DNA of 43,605 bases from Devosia geojensis (GTDB lineage: Bacteria > Pseudomonadota > Alphaproteobacteria > Rhizobiales > Devosiaceae). Of the stretch, positions 34,630-43,261 are shown in pieces (the stretch's first letter is position 1; every line of letters begins with the position of its first letter). Under the pieces are notes generated by a model. The model was not told the DNA's origin. It made no database searches and saw only the letters and a list, made by a program, of their open reading frames with translations. The stretch is from positions 1-43,605 of the forward strand of contig NZ_JZEX01000110.1 of assembly GCF_000969415.1 (NCBI RefSeq), in the 5' to 3' direction. The position numbers and the translations under genes are program-made.

Positions 34630-35634
34630 ATGCAAGGTTATTTCTGGTTCGTCGGCAAACGGGCGCTTCAGCTTCTGGCCGTGGTGTTCTTCGGTATCTC
34701 GGCGACGTTCTTCGTCACGCACCTTTCGCCGATCGACCCTGTCGAGCAGGTGCTGGGCCGTATGACGGCCCGCGCAAATTTCGCGCCGGAGGCCATCGTT
34801 GCGATGCGCCAGGCGCTCACCGAAATGTATGGGACCAACGAGCCGCTGCTCAGCCAATACATCAACTTCTGGCTGCGGCTGATGCGCGGCGACCTTGGCC
34901 CCTCGCTCCTGGCCTTCCCCACGCCGGCGATGGCCCTGGTGATGCGTGCGCTGCCGTGGACGCTGGGCCTGCTCATCACCTCCACCATCATCACCTTCGT
35001 CATCGGCAACCTTTTCGGCGGGCTTGCCGGCTACGCGCAGGACAACAAGTTCTTCAAGGCCTTCGGCATCGTCGCCATGGGCCTGCAGCCCATCCCCTAC
35101 TACATCGTCGCCTTCATCCTGCTCATCATCTTCGGCTTCCTCTGGCCGGTGCTGCCGATCTCGGGCGGCTTTGCCATGAACGTGACGCCGGGGTGGAACT
35201 GGACCTTCGTCGGTTCCGTGCTGACCCACTCGATCCTGCCGGCCCTATCGCTGGTGCTGGTCGGGTTCGGCGGCTGGTTCATCGGCATGCGGGCGCTCGT
35301 TTCCAACGTCGTTACCGAAGACTATGTGACCTATGCCGAGCTGGCGGGCGTCGAACGCAAGACGATCGTCGGCGGATATGTGATGCGTAATGCCCTGGTG
35401 CCGCAGTTCACCGCGCTCGCCATGACGCTCGGCGGCGTATTCTCGGGCACGGTCATCACCGAGCAGGTGTTTAACTATCCGGGCATGGGCTCGCTGCTGA
35501 TCGATGCGGTCAATGCCGGCGATTACTCGCTGGTGCTTGCCGTCTCGACCGTATCGGTGAGCGCGGTGGCGCTGGCGATCTTCATCGTCGACCTCTTGCA
35601 CCCCCTGCTCGATCCGCGCGTGCGGGCGGAGTAA
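34630..35634 (+). CDS. Dpp/Opp-type ABC transporter permease, DppB-like
   Basis: This 334-residue inner-membrane protein starts with a typical DppB N-terminal span (RALQLLAVVFFGISATFFVTHLSPIDPVEQVLG), then a periplasmic helix region and five more spans. The ATPase-contact loop reads DYVTYAELAGVERKTIVGGYVMRNALVPQ, and EQVFNYPGMGSLLIDAV matches the conserved C-terminal block of the family. It probably forms the pore with the next gene product, which begins five bases after its stop. A GGTTGAGGAG sequence lies just upstream of the ATG. Confidence 0.93.
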   Translation: MQGYFWFVGKRALQLLAVVFFGISATFFVTHLSPIDPVEQVLGRMTARANFAPEAIVAMRQALTEMYGTNEPLLSQYINFWLRLMRGDLGPSLLAFPTPAMALVMRALPWTLGLLITSTIITFVIGNLFGGLAGYAQDNKFFKAFGIVAMGLQPIPYYIVAFILLIIFGFLWPVLPISGGFAMNVTPGWNWTFVGSVLTHSILPALSLVLVGFGGWFIGMRALVSNVVTEDYVTYAELAGVERKTIVGGYVMRNALVPQFTALAMTLGGVFSGTVITEQVFNYPGMGSLLIDAVNAGDYSLVLAVSTVSVSAVALAIFIVDLLHPLLDPRVRAE

Positions 35635-35639
35635 CCGAC

Positions 35640-36497
35640 ATGCTTGCCGTTTTCCGCGACCTTCTGCGCTACAACATCGAATTCGCCATCGGCATCGTGC
35701 TGGTGGGGCTGGTGGTGATCTTCGCCTGTCTCTCCTTCTTCTCGCCGGTCGACCCGTCGCTCATCTACATGACCATTCCCGACCAGCCGCCTTCGGCGCA
35801 GTACTGGTTCGGCACCAACTCGCGAGGGCAGGACCTTTTCTGGCAGCTCTCGGCGGCGTTTCGGAACAGCCTCATGTTCGGTCTGACCGTGGCCATCCTT
35901 TCCCGCATCATCTCGATCGCCGTGGGACTCGCCTCCGGCTATATCGGCGGCTGGGTCGACCGCGTGCTGATGTTCATCAACGACATCTTCGTTGCCGTGC
36001 CGATCTTTCCGGTGCTGGTGCTGTTCTATTTCGTCTTACGCAACAATCTCGACAGCTTCACGCTGGCGCTCATCATGGCGTGCTTCGGCTGGCCGTTCGA
36101 CGCGCGGCTCATCCGCTCGGTGGCGCTGGGTCTAAAGCACCGCGAGTTCACGCGCCATGCGGTGTTCGCCGGCATGTCGACGCGCAAGGTACTGCTCGAG
36201 GAGCACCTGCCCTATGTCATGCCGATCATCTTCTCGACCTTCATGAACAACATGCTCTGGTCGATCGGACTCGAGGTGACGCTGGCGGTGCTGGGTTTCA
36301 CCAACATCAACAATCCGACCATCGGCACGGTGCTCTACTGGGCCAACAGCCACTCGGCAATGGTGGTGGGCACGTGGTGGTGGATCGTCATCCCGGTGAT
36401 CCTCATCGTCATGACGTTCCTCGGCCTCTTCCTGCTGGCGATCAGCATGAACGAATACATCGATCCGCGCAGCCGCCTGCGCAGGATGGGGGCGTGA
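35640..36497 (+). CDS. Dpp/Opp-type ABC transporter permease, DppC-like
   Basis: This 285-residue permease has the DppC-type N-terminal span (IEFAIGIVLVGLVVIFACLSFF), the conserved YWFGTNSRGQDLFWQL block before the transport domain, and the loop REFTRHAVFAGMSTRKVLLEEHLPYVMP that contacts the ATPase. It starts five bases after the DppB-like gene. Downstream, a 193-base gap containing an inverted-repeat element precedes the ATPase genes, but all lie on the same strand and clearly belong to one transporter. Confidence 0.93.
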   Translation: MLAVFRDLLRYNIEFAIGIVLVGLVVIFACLSFFSPVDPSLIYMTIPDQPPSAQYWFGTNSRGQDLFWQLSAAFRNSLMFGLTVAILSRIISIAVGLASGYIGGWVDRVLMFINDIFVAVPIFPVLVLFYFVLRNNLDSFTLALIMACFGWPFDARLIRSVALGLKHREFTRHAVFAGMSTRKVLLEEHLPYVMPIIFSTFMNNMLWSIGLEVTLAVLGFTNINNPTIGTVLYWANSHSAMVVGTWWWIVIPVILIVMTFLGLFLLAISMNEYIDPRSRLRRMGA

Positions 36498-36517
36498 TGT
36501 CCGCACGGGCTCATGGC

Positions 36518-36649
36518 TGTCACCCCGGCGAAAGCCGGGACCCAGTAAACGGCACCGGCTCGACCTGGCGCTGGAGCTGCCAGTCGCATCACTGCGGCAG
36601 GAACCACCGAGCCGGCGTGTACTGGATCCCGGCTTTCGCCGGGATGACA
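36518..36649. repeat. inverted-repeat element, type B, copy 1
   Basis: Near-complementary arms lie at 36518-36562 and 36608-36649, each containing CCCGGCGAAAGCCGGGA-like hairpins followed by CCAGTA(C/A)ACG. Their outer parts read GTCAYCCCGGCGAAAGC. Nearly the same right arm recurs at about 43432-43470 and shorter relatives lie at 40938-41012 and 43264-43396. This copy sits between permease and ATPase genes of the importer. Confidence 0.8.
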
Positions 36650-36690
36650 TCGAGGGGTGGGGAACATGGTATGACTAAAGAGGCCGCCGC

Positions 36691-37725
36691 ATGACCCAGG
36701 ACATCCTCAAGGTCGAGGACCTCAAGGCCTACTACCAGATGAACTACTTCGGCATCGAGCGCGAGGTTCGGGCCGTCGACGACATCACCATGACGGTGCG
36801 CAAGAACGAGGTCTACGGCATCGCCGGGGAGAGCTCGTCGGGCAAGACGAGCTTCATCAAGGTGCTCGCCGCCGCCATCCGGCCGCCCTTCCGGGTGATC
36901 AACGGCTCGGTGAAATACGACTTCAACGGCAAGCCCATCGATATCACCACCGCAAGCGAGGCCGAGATCGAAGCCATCCGCTGGAAGCACCTGTCCTACA
37001 TCATGCAGGGCTCGATGAGCGTGCTCAATCCCGTGCGGAGGATCGGGCGGACCTTCGAGGATTTCGCCGCGCGCCCGCTCGGGCTCTCGGGCAGGGCCTT
37101 CCGCGAGCGGGTGGTCACGCACCTTGCCAAGCTGAAGCTCTCGCCGAACGTGCTCAACGCCTATCCGCACGAGCTTTCCGGCGGCATGCGCCAGCGCGTG
37201 ACCATCGGGCTGGCCACCGTCTGCCACCCCGAGTTCATCATCGCCGACGAGCCGACGACGGCTCTCGACGTGGTGGTGCAGAAGGAGGTGCTGCAGCTGA
37301 TCCGCGACATCCAGAAGGAGATGGGCGCAGCGGTGATCTTCGTCACCCACGACATGAGCGTGCACGCCAACGTCGCCGACCGGGTCGGCATCATCTATGC
37401 CGGCCGGCTGGTGGAGGAAGGGCCGACGCGCGAGATGTTCTTTGCGCCCAAGCACCCCTACACCGCGCACCTGGTCGCCAGCCTGCCGCGCATCGGCGAC
37501 ACCAGCCAGCGCCCGGCTCTCGAAGGACGCCCGCCAAGCCTTGCCGACCCGCCGCAGGGGTGCCGGTTCCATCCGCGCTGCCCGCTGGCCGTCGACAAGT
37601 GCCGGCGCGAGGTGCCCCCGCTCGAGACCATCGGCAAGGACCACCGCACCGCCTGCTGGCGCTGGCAGGACGTCAAGCCCCTCGACCACGTGCACAGGGC
37701 CAACGGGCAGGAGGCCATCGCATGA
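36691..37725 (+). CDS. Dpp/Opp-type ABC transporter ATP-binding protein, DppD-like
   Basis: This 344-residue ATPase has the Walker A GESSSGKTS, a slightly unusual Ser-rich version that keeps the Gly-Lys-Thr/Ser core. It also has signature LSGGMRQRVTIGLA, Walker B FIIADEPTTALDVVVQ, and H-loop FVTHDMSVHANVADRV. The C-terminal extension holds the oligopeptide-transporter motif GCRFHPRCPLAVDKCRREVP, whose cysteines bind an iron-sulfur cluster or metal in some relatives. Its stop overlaps the next ATPase start (ATGA). It forms a heterodimer with that protein to drive the importer. Confidence 0.93.
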   Translation: MTQDILKVEDLKAYYQMNYFGIEREVRAVDDITMTVRKNEVYGIAGESSSGKTSFIKVLAAAIRPPFRVINGSVKYDFNGKPIDITTASEAEIEAIRWKHLSYIMQGSMSVLNPVRRIGRTFEDFAARPLGLSGRAFRERVVTHLAKLKLSPNVLNAYPHELSGGMRQRVTIGLATVCHPEFIIADEPTTALDVVVQKEVLQLIRDIQKEMGAAVIFVTHDMSVHANVADRVGIIYAGRLVEEGPTREMFFAPKHPYTAHLVASLPRIGDTSQRPALEGRPPSLADPPQGCRFHPRCPLAVDKCRREVPPLETIGKDHRTACWRWQDVKPLDHVHRANGQEAIA

Positions 37726-38645
37726 GCGCGCTGCTCGAGGTCAGCAACGTTTCCAAGGTCTTCTCGATGGGCGGACTGCTGTCGCGCCACCAGGTGCGCG
37801 CGGTCGAGGACGCGAGCTTTACGCTCGAGGCCGACAGGCCCGAGATCTTCACCATCATCGGCGAGAGCGGATCGGGCAAGACGACGCTCGCGCGCATGAT
37901 CCTCGGGCTGGAATTGCCGACGAGCGGGGAGATCAGGTTCCGCGACAAGACGGTGAGCCACCGGGTCGGCCGGCGGGAGCGGCTGGCGTTCATGGGCAAC
38001 GTGCAGCCGGTGTTCCAGAACCCGTTCGAGGCGTTCAATCCGTTAAAGCGCATCGACCGATACCTCGCCTCGACGGCGCGGCGCTTCCTCAAGCTCAGCG
38101 ATCTGAAAGCCATCGACAGGGCGATGGACGAGGCGCTGGTGAAGGTGGGGCTCTCCCTTGCCGAGGTGCGCGGGCGGTTTCCACACGAGCTCTCGGGCGG
38201 GCAATTGCAGCGCTGCGCCATCGCGCGGGCGCTGATCCCCAACCCGCCGCTCTTGATCGCCGACGAGCCGGTGTCGATGGTCGATGCGTCGCTACGCATG
38301 GCGATCGTCAACCTCCTCAAGGCGCTGCGCGACGATTTCGGGGTCAGCGTGATCTACATCACCCACGACCTGGCGACGGCCTACTACATCTCCAACCGCA
38401 TCATCATCATGCAGAAGGGGCGGATCGTGGAGATGGGCGATGCGCGCACGGTTCTGGAGAACCCGGAGCACCCCTACTCCCGGCTGCTGAAGGCCTCAGT
38501 GCTGTCGACCGAGGACGCGGGGGCGGGCAAGCTCGCGACCGACGCGGAGATGGTGCGCACGGCCTCGGCGCTGGCCGGCGCCGAACGCAGCCGCCTCGCC
38601 GAAAGGCCGGACGGGCGGCTGGTGCGGGTCTACGAGGGGGCCTAG
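37722..38645 (+). CDS. Dpp/Opp-type ABC transporter ATP-binding protein, DppF-like
   Basis: This 307-residue second ATPase has Walker A GESGSGKTT, NVQPVFQNPFEAFNP as Q-loop region, signature LSGGQLQRCAIARAL, Walker B LLIADEPVSMVDA, and H-loop YITHDLATAYYI. The start is the ATG at 37722 overlapping the DppD-like stop; the frame is open further upstream but only as an overlap artefact. It lacks the full cysteine motif of its partner. Its last four bases overlap the end of the convergent aldo/keto reductase gene. Confidence 0.93.
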   Translation: MSALLEVSNVSKVFSMGGLLSRHQVRAVEDASFTLEADRPEIFTIIGESGSGKTTLARMILGLELPTSGEIRFRDKTVSHRVGRRERLAFMGNVQPVFQNPFEAFNPLKRIDRYLASTARRFLKLSDLKAIDRAMDEALVKVGLSLAEVRGRFPHELSGGQLQRCAIARALIPNPPLLIADEPVSMVDASLRMAIVNLLKALRDDFGVSVIYITHDLATAYYISNRIIIMQKGRIVEMGDARTVLENPEHPYSRLLKASVLSTEDAGAGKLATDAEMVRTASALAGAERSRLAERPDGRLVRVYEGA

Positions 38646-39673
38646 CGGCCCCCTTCGATCTTCCTGTGGCGCTGGTTGATGCCGCCGGCGCCGTAGGGGT
38701 AGTCGTCCATCTGCGGCTTGCTGACGTCGCCGAGGCGCGCGATTTCCTCGGGGGTGAGCTTCAGGCCGTCGGCGGCCATGTTGTCGGCGAGCTGCTCGCG
38801 GGTGCGCGCGCCCAGGATAACGGAGGTGACGGCCGGCTGGGCGGCGACCCAGGCGAGCGCGACCTGCGCCATCGAGGCGCCGCGGGCCGTGGCGATCTCG
38901 CGCACGGTGTCGATGACGGCCCAGGTACGCTCGCGGGCGTTGCGCGCTTCCCATGCTTCCATGCCGCGCTTGGGGTTCTCGCCGAGGCGGGTTGCGCCGG
39001 TCGGCAGCTGGTCGCGCTGGTACTTGCCCGACAGCCACCCGCCGGCAAGCGGCGACCAGGGCAAGAGGCCCATGCCGACATCCTGGCAGGCAAGCACGAT
39101 CTCATGCTCGATGTCGCGCACGAGCAGGTTGTACTGCGGCTGCAGGGTGACGGGCATGGCGTAGCCCTCGAGCCTTGCAATTCCGGCGGCCTTGGCGATG
39201 TGCCAGCCGAGGAAGTTGGAGAAGCCGAAATAGGCGATCTTGCCGTTGCTGACGCTGTCGTCGAGGAAGCGCATGGTTTCCTCGAGCGGCGTCAGCGCGT
39301 CGTAGCCGTGCATCTGGTAGAGGTCGATCTGCTCGACGCCGAGACGCTTGAGCGAGGCGTCCAGCGCATGGGTGAGGTTGCGGCGGGAAAGGCCGAGGTC
39401 GTTAGGACCCTTGCCCATGGGAAAGCGCCCCTTGGTCGCGACGATCATCTGCGTCGCCTCGGTCGGACGGGCCTTCAGCCAGCGCCCGACGATCTCCTCG
39501 GAGACGCCGGCCGAATAGACGTTGGCCGTATCGAGGAAGTTGCCGCCGGCGGCCGCGTAGTCGTCCATGATCTGGAAAGAGGTCGCCTCGTCGGCCTCGT
39601 TGCCGAAGGTCATGGTGCCGAGGCAATAGGCGGTGACCACCGCGCCGCTGTTGCCGAGTCTGCGGTATTCCAT
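38642..39673 (-). CDS. aldo/keto reductase
   Basis: This 343-residue NADPH-dependent oxidoreductase has the aldo/keto reductase barrel with the catalytic tetrad visible: Asp and Tyr in FLDTANVYSAG, Lys in IVATKGRFP, and His in YQMHGYD. The cofactor-binding C-terminal part reads SVILGARTREQLADNM. It starts MEYRRLGNSGAVVTAYCLGTMTFG, typical of the YajO/YghZ-like groups. It converges on the importer operon with a four-base overlap, so it is separately transcribed. The physiological substrate is unknown; sugar aldehydes are possible given the neighbours. Confidence 0.92.
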   Translation of the reverse strand: MEYRRLGNSGAVVTAYCLGTMTFGNEADEATSFQIMDDYAAAGGNFLDTANVYSAGVSEEIVGRWLKARPTEATQMIVATKGRFPMGKGPNDLGLSRRNLTHALDASLKRLGVEQIDLYQMHGYDALTPLEETMRFLDDSVSNGKIAYFGFSNFLGWHIAKAAGIARLEGYAMPVTLQPQYNLLVRDIEHEIVLACQDVGMGLLPWSPLAGGWLSGKYQRDQLPTGATRLGENPKRGMEAWEARNARERTWAVIDTVREIATARGASMAQVALAWVAAQPAVTSVILGARTREQLADNMAADGLKLTPEEIARLGDVSKPQMDDYPYGAGGINQRHRKIEGGR

Positions 39674-39967
39674 GGGTCTTCTCCCTCACGATGCGAACGG
39701 CGCATATCCCCGAAGGCCCGTTGCCGAGAGTTCGGCACAGCTTGGATGTGTTGGCGAGCGGGATTGCGCTGATGGAAATGGGGCGCTGAAATGCGCGCTA
39801 CCATACAAGCACGGATGGGGGTGGCGGGCAAGGTGGGGCGGGTGGTGTGGTGCACCGAGCTCTTCCCTTTCCGCGATGTCACCCCGGCGGATGACAGGTG
39901 GTGGGTGGGGCGACATGGTGCCCTGCCCTCCCCTCACGCTCCCTTCCCTCACGCTCTTCTTCCTCCC
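39674..39967. other. gene-free gap between two minus-strand genes
   Basis: The 294 bases hold no convincing gene. Small repeated pieces are visible: GATGTCACCCCGGCGGATGACA, a remnant of the type B repeat, near 39877-39898, and a direct repeat of CCCTCACGCT at about 39931-39955 in a pyrimidine-rich tract. The promoter of the aldo/keto reductase gene should lie in its left part, but I see no strong match. Confidence 0.5.
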
Positions 39968-40942
39968 CTACGCGCCCACCGCGTTCCTTGCCTGGGTGCG
40001 GTACTCCAGCGGGGCGAGGCCGTGGACGCGGCGGAAGGCCTTGGCGAGGTAGTTGGCGTTGGCGAAGCCGGTGGCGGCGGCGATGGCGGAGACGCTCATG
40101 TCGGTGGCGAGCAGCAGGCGTTCGACGCGTTCGATGCGGCGTTCGAAGAGGAAAGCCGAGGGCGCGATGCCGGCGGCGGCGGTGAACTGGCGCACGAAAT
40201 GGGCGCGGCTCATCTGCGCCACCGAGGCCATTCGCTCGACGTTGACCGGACGGGCGAGGTTTTCCTCGACATAGGCGATGGCGCGGCCGATGGCGACCGG
40301 CAGCTCCGGACGCGGGGCGCGGGGACCCGAGAACGCAGCGTCATAGAGGGCGGCGAGCGCGGCATAGGTGGCGGCCGAGGCTTCGCCCGGCTGGATGTCG
40401 GGACGCTCGATGAGCGTGAGGCAGGCGGCCGCGAGACGGTCGACGACGGCCTGCGAGGGCGTCAACACGGGACCGGCGGCGTCGATCGCTTCGCGGGCGA
40501 GGCGCAGGGCCTCGCGTCCGTTGAGGACCATCCAGAAATACTCCCAGCTCTGCCCGCGCTCCAGCCAATAGCGGTGGGCGTGGGGCAGGCTCAGGAGCAT
40601 GGTCTTGCCGGGGGTGAGGACATGCGCGGTGCCGGCGAAGTCGAGCCGGCCACGGCCGGCGAGCGTATGCTGGACGACGAGGAACGGCGCGTTGCCGCGC
40701 TGCAGCCCATCCCAGGAATAGACTTCGTTGGCGCGCTGCTCGTAGCCGGCGCTGATGGCCATGGCATGAAGCGGCACGGGCGCGCGCGGCAGATCCAGCA
40801 CGCGCACGCGATGGCCGTAGGCGATCAGGTCTTTGAGCACAAAACTACCCGCGTTGGCATAAGGTTTCTCTACACCGGAAGGGGGTGGCGGGGTAGAGAA
40901 ATGCAACGTGACCGCTCCATGGCGCCACCGCCACAGGGTCAT
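39968..40942 (-). CDS. AraC-family transcriptional regulator
   Basis: This regulator has an N-terminal cupin-like sensing domain (with TLAGRGRLDFAGTAHVLTPGKTMLLSLPHAHRYWL) and two C-terminal AraC helix-turn-helices (AIAYVEENLARPVNVERMASVAQMSRAHFVRQFTAAAG and MSVSAIAAATGFANANYLAKAFRRVHGLAPLEYR). As written it is 324 residues, but the first 34 are low-quality and the ATG at 40942 lies in a repeat element; a GTG at 40840 giving 290 residues may be the true start. It is divergent from the GH4 glycosidase gene, the likely target, perhaps activated by a galactoside. Confidence 0.88.
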   Translation of the reverse strand: MTLWRWRHGAVTLHFSTPPPPSGVEKPYANAGSFVLKDLIAYGHRVRVLDLPRAPVPLHAMAISAGYEQRANEVYSWDGLQRGNAPFLVVQHTLAGRGRLDFAGTAHVLTPGKTMLLSLPHAHRYWLERGQSWEYFWMVLNGREALRLAREAIDAAGPVLTPSQAVVDRLAAACLTLIERPDIQPGEASAATYAALAALYDAAFSGPRAPRPELPVAIGRAIAYVEENLARPVNVERMASVAQMSRAHFVRQFTAAAGIAPSAFLFERRIERVERLLLATDMSVSAIAAATGFANANYLAKAFRRVHGLAPLEYRTQARNAVGA

Positions 40943-41012
40943 TCCCGCAAGGGCGGGAACCTCTGTCTAGCTCATCCGGATGGCCGGAGGTCCCGCTTTC
41001 GCGGAGATGACC
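40938..41012. repeat. inverted-repeat element, type B, copy 2
   Basis: GTCATTCCCGCAAGGGCGGGAACCTC faces GGAGGTCCCGCTTTCGCGGAGATGAC with a short centre containing TCATCCGGATGG. The element lies in the gap between the AraC and GH4 genes, overlapping the apparent 5' end of the former. It could interfere with, or have contributed, promoter sequences. Confidence 0.65.
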
Positions 41013-41067
41013 CTGCGGAGATGAAGGCGGGAGTGCCTGTCAGGCTCATTCGAGGAGGAATCACCCC

Positions 41068-42528
41068 ATGTCGTTCAAGATCGCCATCATCGGGGCCGGC
41101 TCGGTCGGCTTCACCAAAAGGCTGGTGTCGGATCTGTTGAAGGTGCCGGAATTCGCCGACATCGAGATCGCGCTGACCGACATCAACGAGCACAACCTCG
41201 ACATGATCCGCCAGATCATCGAGAAGATCGTCTCGGTCAACAACCTGCCGGCCAGAGTGACCGCCACCACCGACCGGCGGGCGGCGTTGGCGGGCGCGCG
41301 CTACATCATGAGCTGCGTGCGGGTCGGCGGGGTCGAAGCGTTCGCCACCGACATCAACATCCCGCTGAAATACGGCGTCGACCAGTGCGTGGGCGATACC
41401 ATTTGCGCAGGCGGCATCCTCTACGGCCAGCGGAACATCCCGGTGATCCTCGACTTCTGCAAGGACATCCGCGAGGTCGCCGAGCCCGGTGCGCGCTTCC
41501 TCAACTACGCCAACCCCATGGCGATGAACACCTGGGCGGCCAACAAGTACGGCGGTGTCGAGACGATCGGCCTCTGCCACGGCGTGCAGCACGGGGCCGA
41601 GCAGATCGCGAAGGTGCTGGGCATCGAGCTCTCCGAGCTCGACTACATCTGCTCCGGCATCAACCACCAGACCTGGTACATCGACATCAAGGCCAAGGGC
41701 CGGCCGGTCGGCAAGGACGAGCTCATCGCCGGGTTCGAGGCGCATCCGGTCTATTCGCGCCAGGAGAAGGTGCGCATCGATGTGCTGAAGCGCTTCGGCT
41801 ATTATTCGACCGAGTCCAACGGGCACCTTTCCGAGTACCTGCCGTGGTACCGCAAGCGGCCGGAGGAACTCGACCGCTGGATCGACCTTTCCGACTGGAT
41901 CCATGGCGAAACGGGCGGGTACCTGCGCCACACCACGGAGCAGCGCAACTGGTTCGAGACGGACTTCCCGAAGTTCCTCAACGACGCGGGCAAGCCACTT
42001 TCCGAGCACAAGCGCACCAGCGAGCACGCTTCGTGGATCATCGAGGCGATCGAGACGGGCCGGGTCTATCGCGGGCACTTCAACGTGCCCAACAACGGCA
42101 TCATCCGCAACCTGCCGGACGATGCGATCATCGAGAGCCCCGGATTCGTCGACCGCTTCGGCATCAACATGGTGGAAGGCATCGAGCTGCCAATCGCGTG
42201 TGCGGCGACCTGCTCGGCCTCGGTCTCGGTGCAGCGCATGAGCGTCGAGGCGGCGGTCAGCGGAGACCTCGACATGCTCAAGCTCGCCGTGCTGCACGAC
42301 CCGCTGGTCGGCGCCATCTGCACGCCCGAGGAGGTGTGGGCGATGGTCGACGAGATGGTGGTGGCGCAGGCCAAGTGGCTGCCGCAGTACGCCGACGCGC
42401 TCCCTGCGGCCAAGGAACGGATCGCCAAATCGACGGTCAAGACCCGGGAGTGGGAAGGCGCGGCGAGGAAGCGCGTGAGGAGCGTCGAGGAGCTCCGCGA
42501 GGTGGCGGCGGCGCGCAAGGCTTCGTAG
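41068..42528 (+). CDS. GH4-family glycosidase (alpha-galactosidase/alpha-glucosidase type)
   Basis: This 486-residue GH4 enzyme uses NAD and a divalent metal rather than two carboxylates. It shows the N-terminal nucleotide motif IAIIGAGSVGFTKRLVSDL, ALTDIN for the ribose contact, NYANPMAMNTWA, the metal-ligand region GLCHGVQHG, and GINHQTWY with the second His. These match the MelA/AglA branch rather than 6-phospho-beta-glucosidases. No signal peptide is present, so it acts on imported sugars. A strong GAGGAGGAA site precedes the ATG. Divergence from an AraC regulator suggests inducible control. Alpha-galactoside specificity is likely but not certain. Confidence 0.92.
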   Translation: MSFKIAIIGAGSVGFTKRLVSDLLKVPEFADIEIALTDINEHNLDMIRQIIEKIVSVNNLPARVTATTDRRAALAGARYIMSCVRVGGVEAFATDINIPLKYGVDQCVGDTICAGGILYGQRNIPVILDFCKDIREVAEPGARFLNYANPMAMNTWAANKYGGVETIGLCHGVQHGAEQIAKVLGIELSELDYICSGINHQTWYIDIKAKGRPVGKDELIAGFEAHPVYSRQEKVRIDVLKRFGYYSTESNGHLSEYLPWYRKRPEELDRWIDLSDWIHGETGGYLRHTTEQRNWFETDFPKFLNDAGKPLSEHKRTSEHASWIIEAIETGRVYRGHFNVPNNGIIRNLPDDAIIESPGFVDRFGINMVEGIELPIACAATCSASVSVQRMSVEAAVSGDLDMLKLAVLHDPLVGAICTPEEVWAMVDEMVVAQAKWLPQYADALPAAKERIAKSTVKTREWEGAARKRVRSVEELREVAAARKAS

Positions 42529-42675
42529 GTCAGCCGCGGGTATCGTGTCACTCCTTCCTGGTCTCCCCATCAAGGGGAGGAGGCCGGCGTGGGGTGGGCG
42601 CAATAACCGCTCTGCGGGGAGGTATCGATATACTATCGCGTTGCATCAGCATACGCGATGCGTTAGCATTGCGTT
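42529..42675. promoter_or_regulatory. higBA promoter/operator region
   Basis: The gap first holds a partial type A repeat (CTCCCCATCAAGGGGAG, 42563-42579). Next to the toxin gene, TATACT (42629-42634) is a reasonable -10 element, and ATCGCGT (42635-42641) with ACGCGAT (42653-42659) form perfect 7-base inverted arms 17 bases before the toxin start. This is a good operator candidate for HigA autorepression. Confidence 0.5.
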
Positions 42676-42957
42676 ATGATCAAGTCGTTCCGGAACGCGG
42701 CGGCTGAAGCCGCATGGCAACGCCGCTTCATCAAGGGCGTCCCGGACGACATCATGAAGGTTGCCCACCGGAAGCTCACGCAGCTTCACAATGCTCGCGA
42801 CCTCAACGACCTGCGGGCGCCGCCTGGCAATCGGCTGGAGGCGCTGGCAGGAAGCAGGAAGGGGCAGCACAGCATCCGCATCAACGATCAATGGCGGATC
42901 TGCTTCCGATGGCAAAATGGCGATGCCCACGACGTCGAGATCGTGGATTATCATTGA
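42676..42957 (+). CDS. higB: HigB-type toxin (RelE/ParE superfamily)
   Basis: This 93-residue protein is a RelE-superfamily mRNA interferase of the HigB host-killer group. Typical features are MIKSFRNAAAEAAW with the early Phe, LNDLRAPPGNRLEALAGSRKGQHSIRINDQWRICFRW with conserved Arg residues, and the ending DVEIVDYH. Such toxins cut mRNA at the ribosome. It precedes its antitoxin by one base, the toxin-first order characteristic of higBA. The sequence looks complete. Confidence 0.93.
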   Translation: MIKSFRNAAAEAAWQRRFIKGVPDDIMKVAHRKLTQLHNARDLNDLRAPPGNRLEALAGSRKGQHSIRINDQWRICFRWQNGDAHDVEIVDYH

Positions 42958-42958
42958 G

Positions 42959-43261
42959 ATGCGATCCATGGCTGATTTTGCTCCGACACATCCCGGCGAA
43001 GTTCTGCTGGAGGATTTCCTCAAGCCGATGGGATTGAGCCAGTACGCTTTGGCCAAGGCCCTACAGGTGCCACAAATCCGCATCAGCGAAATCGTCAACG
43101 GCAAGCGTGCGATCTCGCCCGATACCGCGCTCCGGCTTGCGCAGTATTTCGGCACAAGCGCCGAGTTCTGGATGGGCATGCAGGCGACTTATGATCTTGA
43201 GACCGCCCGCGACGCGGTGGGTGCGCAGATCGCCGAAACAGTGCGACCTCACGCAGCCTAA
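42959..43261 (+). CDS. higA: HigA-type antitoxin (XRE family)
   Basis: This 100-residue antitoxin has the HigA N-terminus (MADFAPTHPGEVLLEDFLKPMGLSQYALAKAL) and an XRE helix-turn-helix (VPQIRISEIVNGKRAISPDTALRLAQYFGTSAEFWMGMQATYDLE). It neutralises HigB and represses the operon. The start may be the ATG at 42959, one base after the toxin stop, or the ATG at 42968 (MADF), which fits the family better. The frame stays open far upstream through the toxin gene, but that extension is an artefact. Confidence 0.93.
   Translation: MRSMADFAPTHPGEVLLEDFLKPMGLSQYALAKALQVPQIRISEIVNGKRAISPDTALRLAQYFGTSAEFWMGMQATYDLETARDAVGAQIAETVRPHAA

Noticed and set aside
32275..35229. 984-codon open frame on the minus strand
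   Set aside because: It lies antisense to the family 5 binding protein and a permease and is Asp/Arg/His/Val-rich without any domain.
37397..39772. 791-codon open frame on the plus strand
   Set aside because: It is a shifted frame through two ATPase genes and antisense to the aldo/keto reductase; no motif is preserved.
40972..42603. 543-codon minus-strand frame opposite the GH4 gene
   Set aside because: GH4 motifs on the plus strand are complete; the antisense product is compositionally odd.
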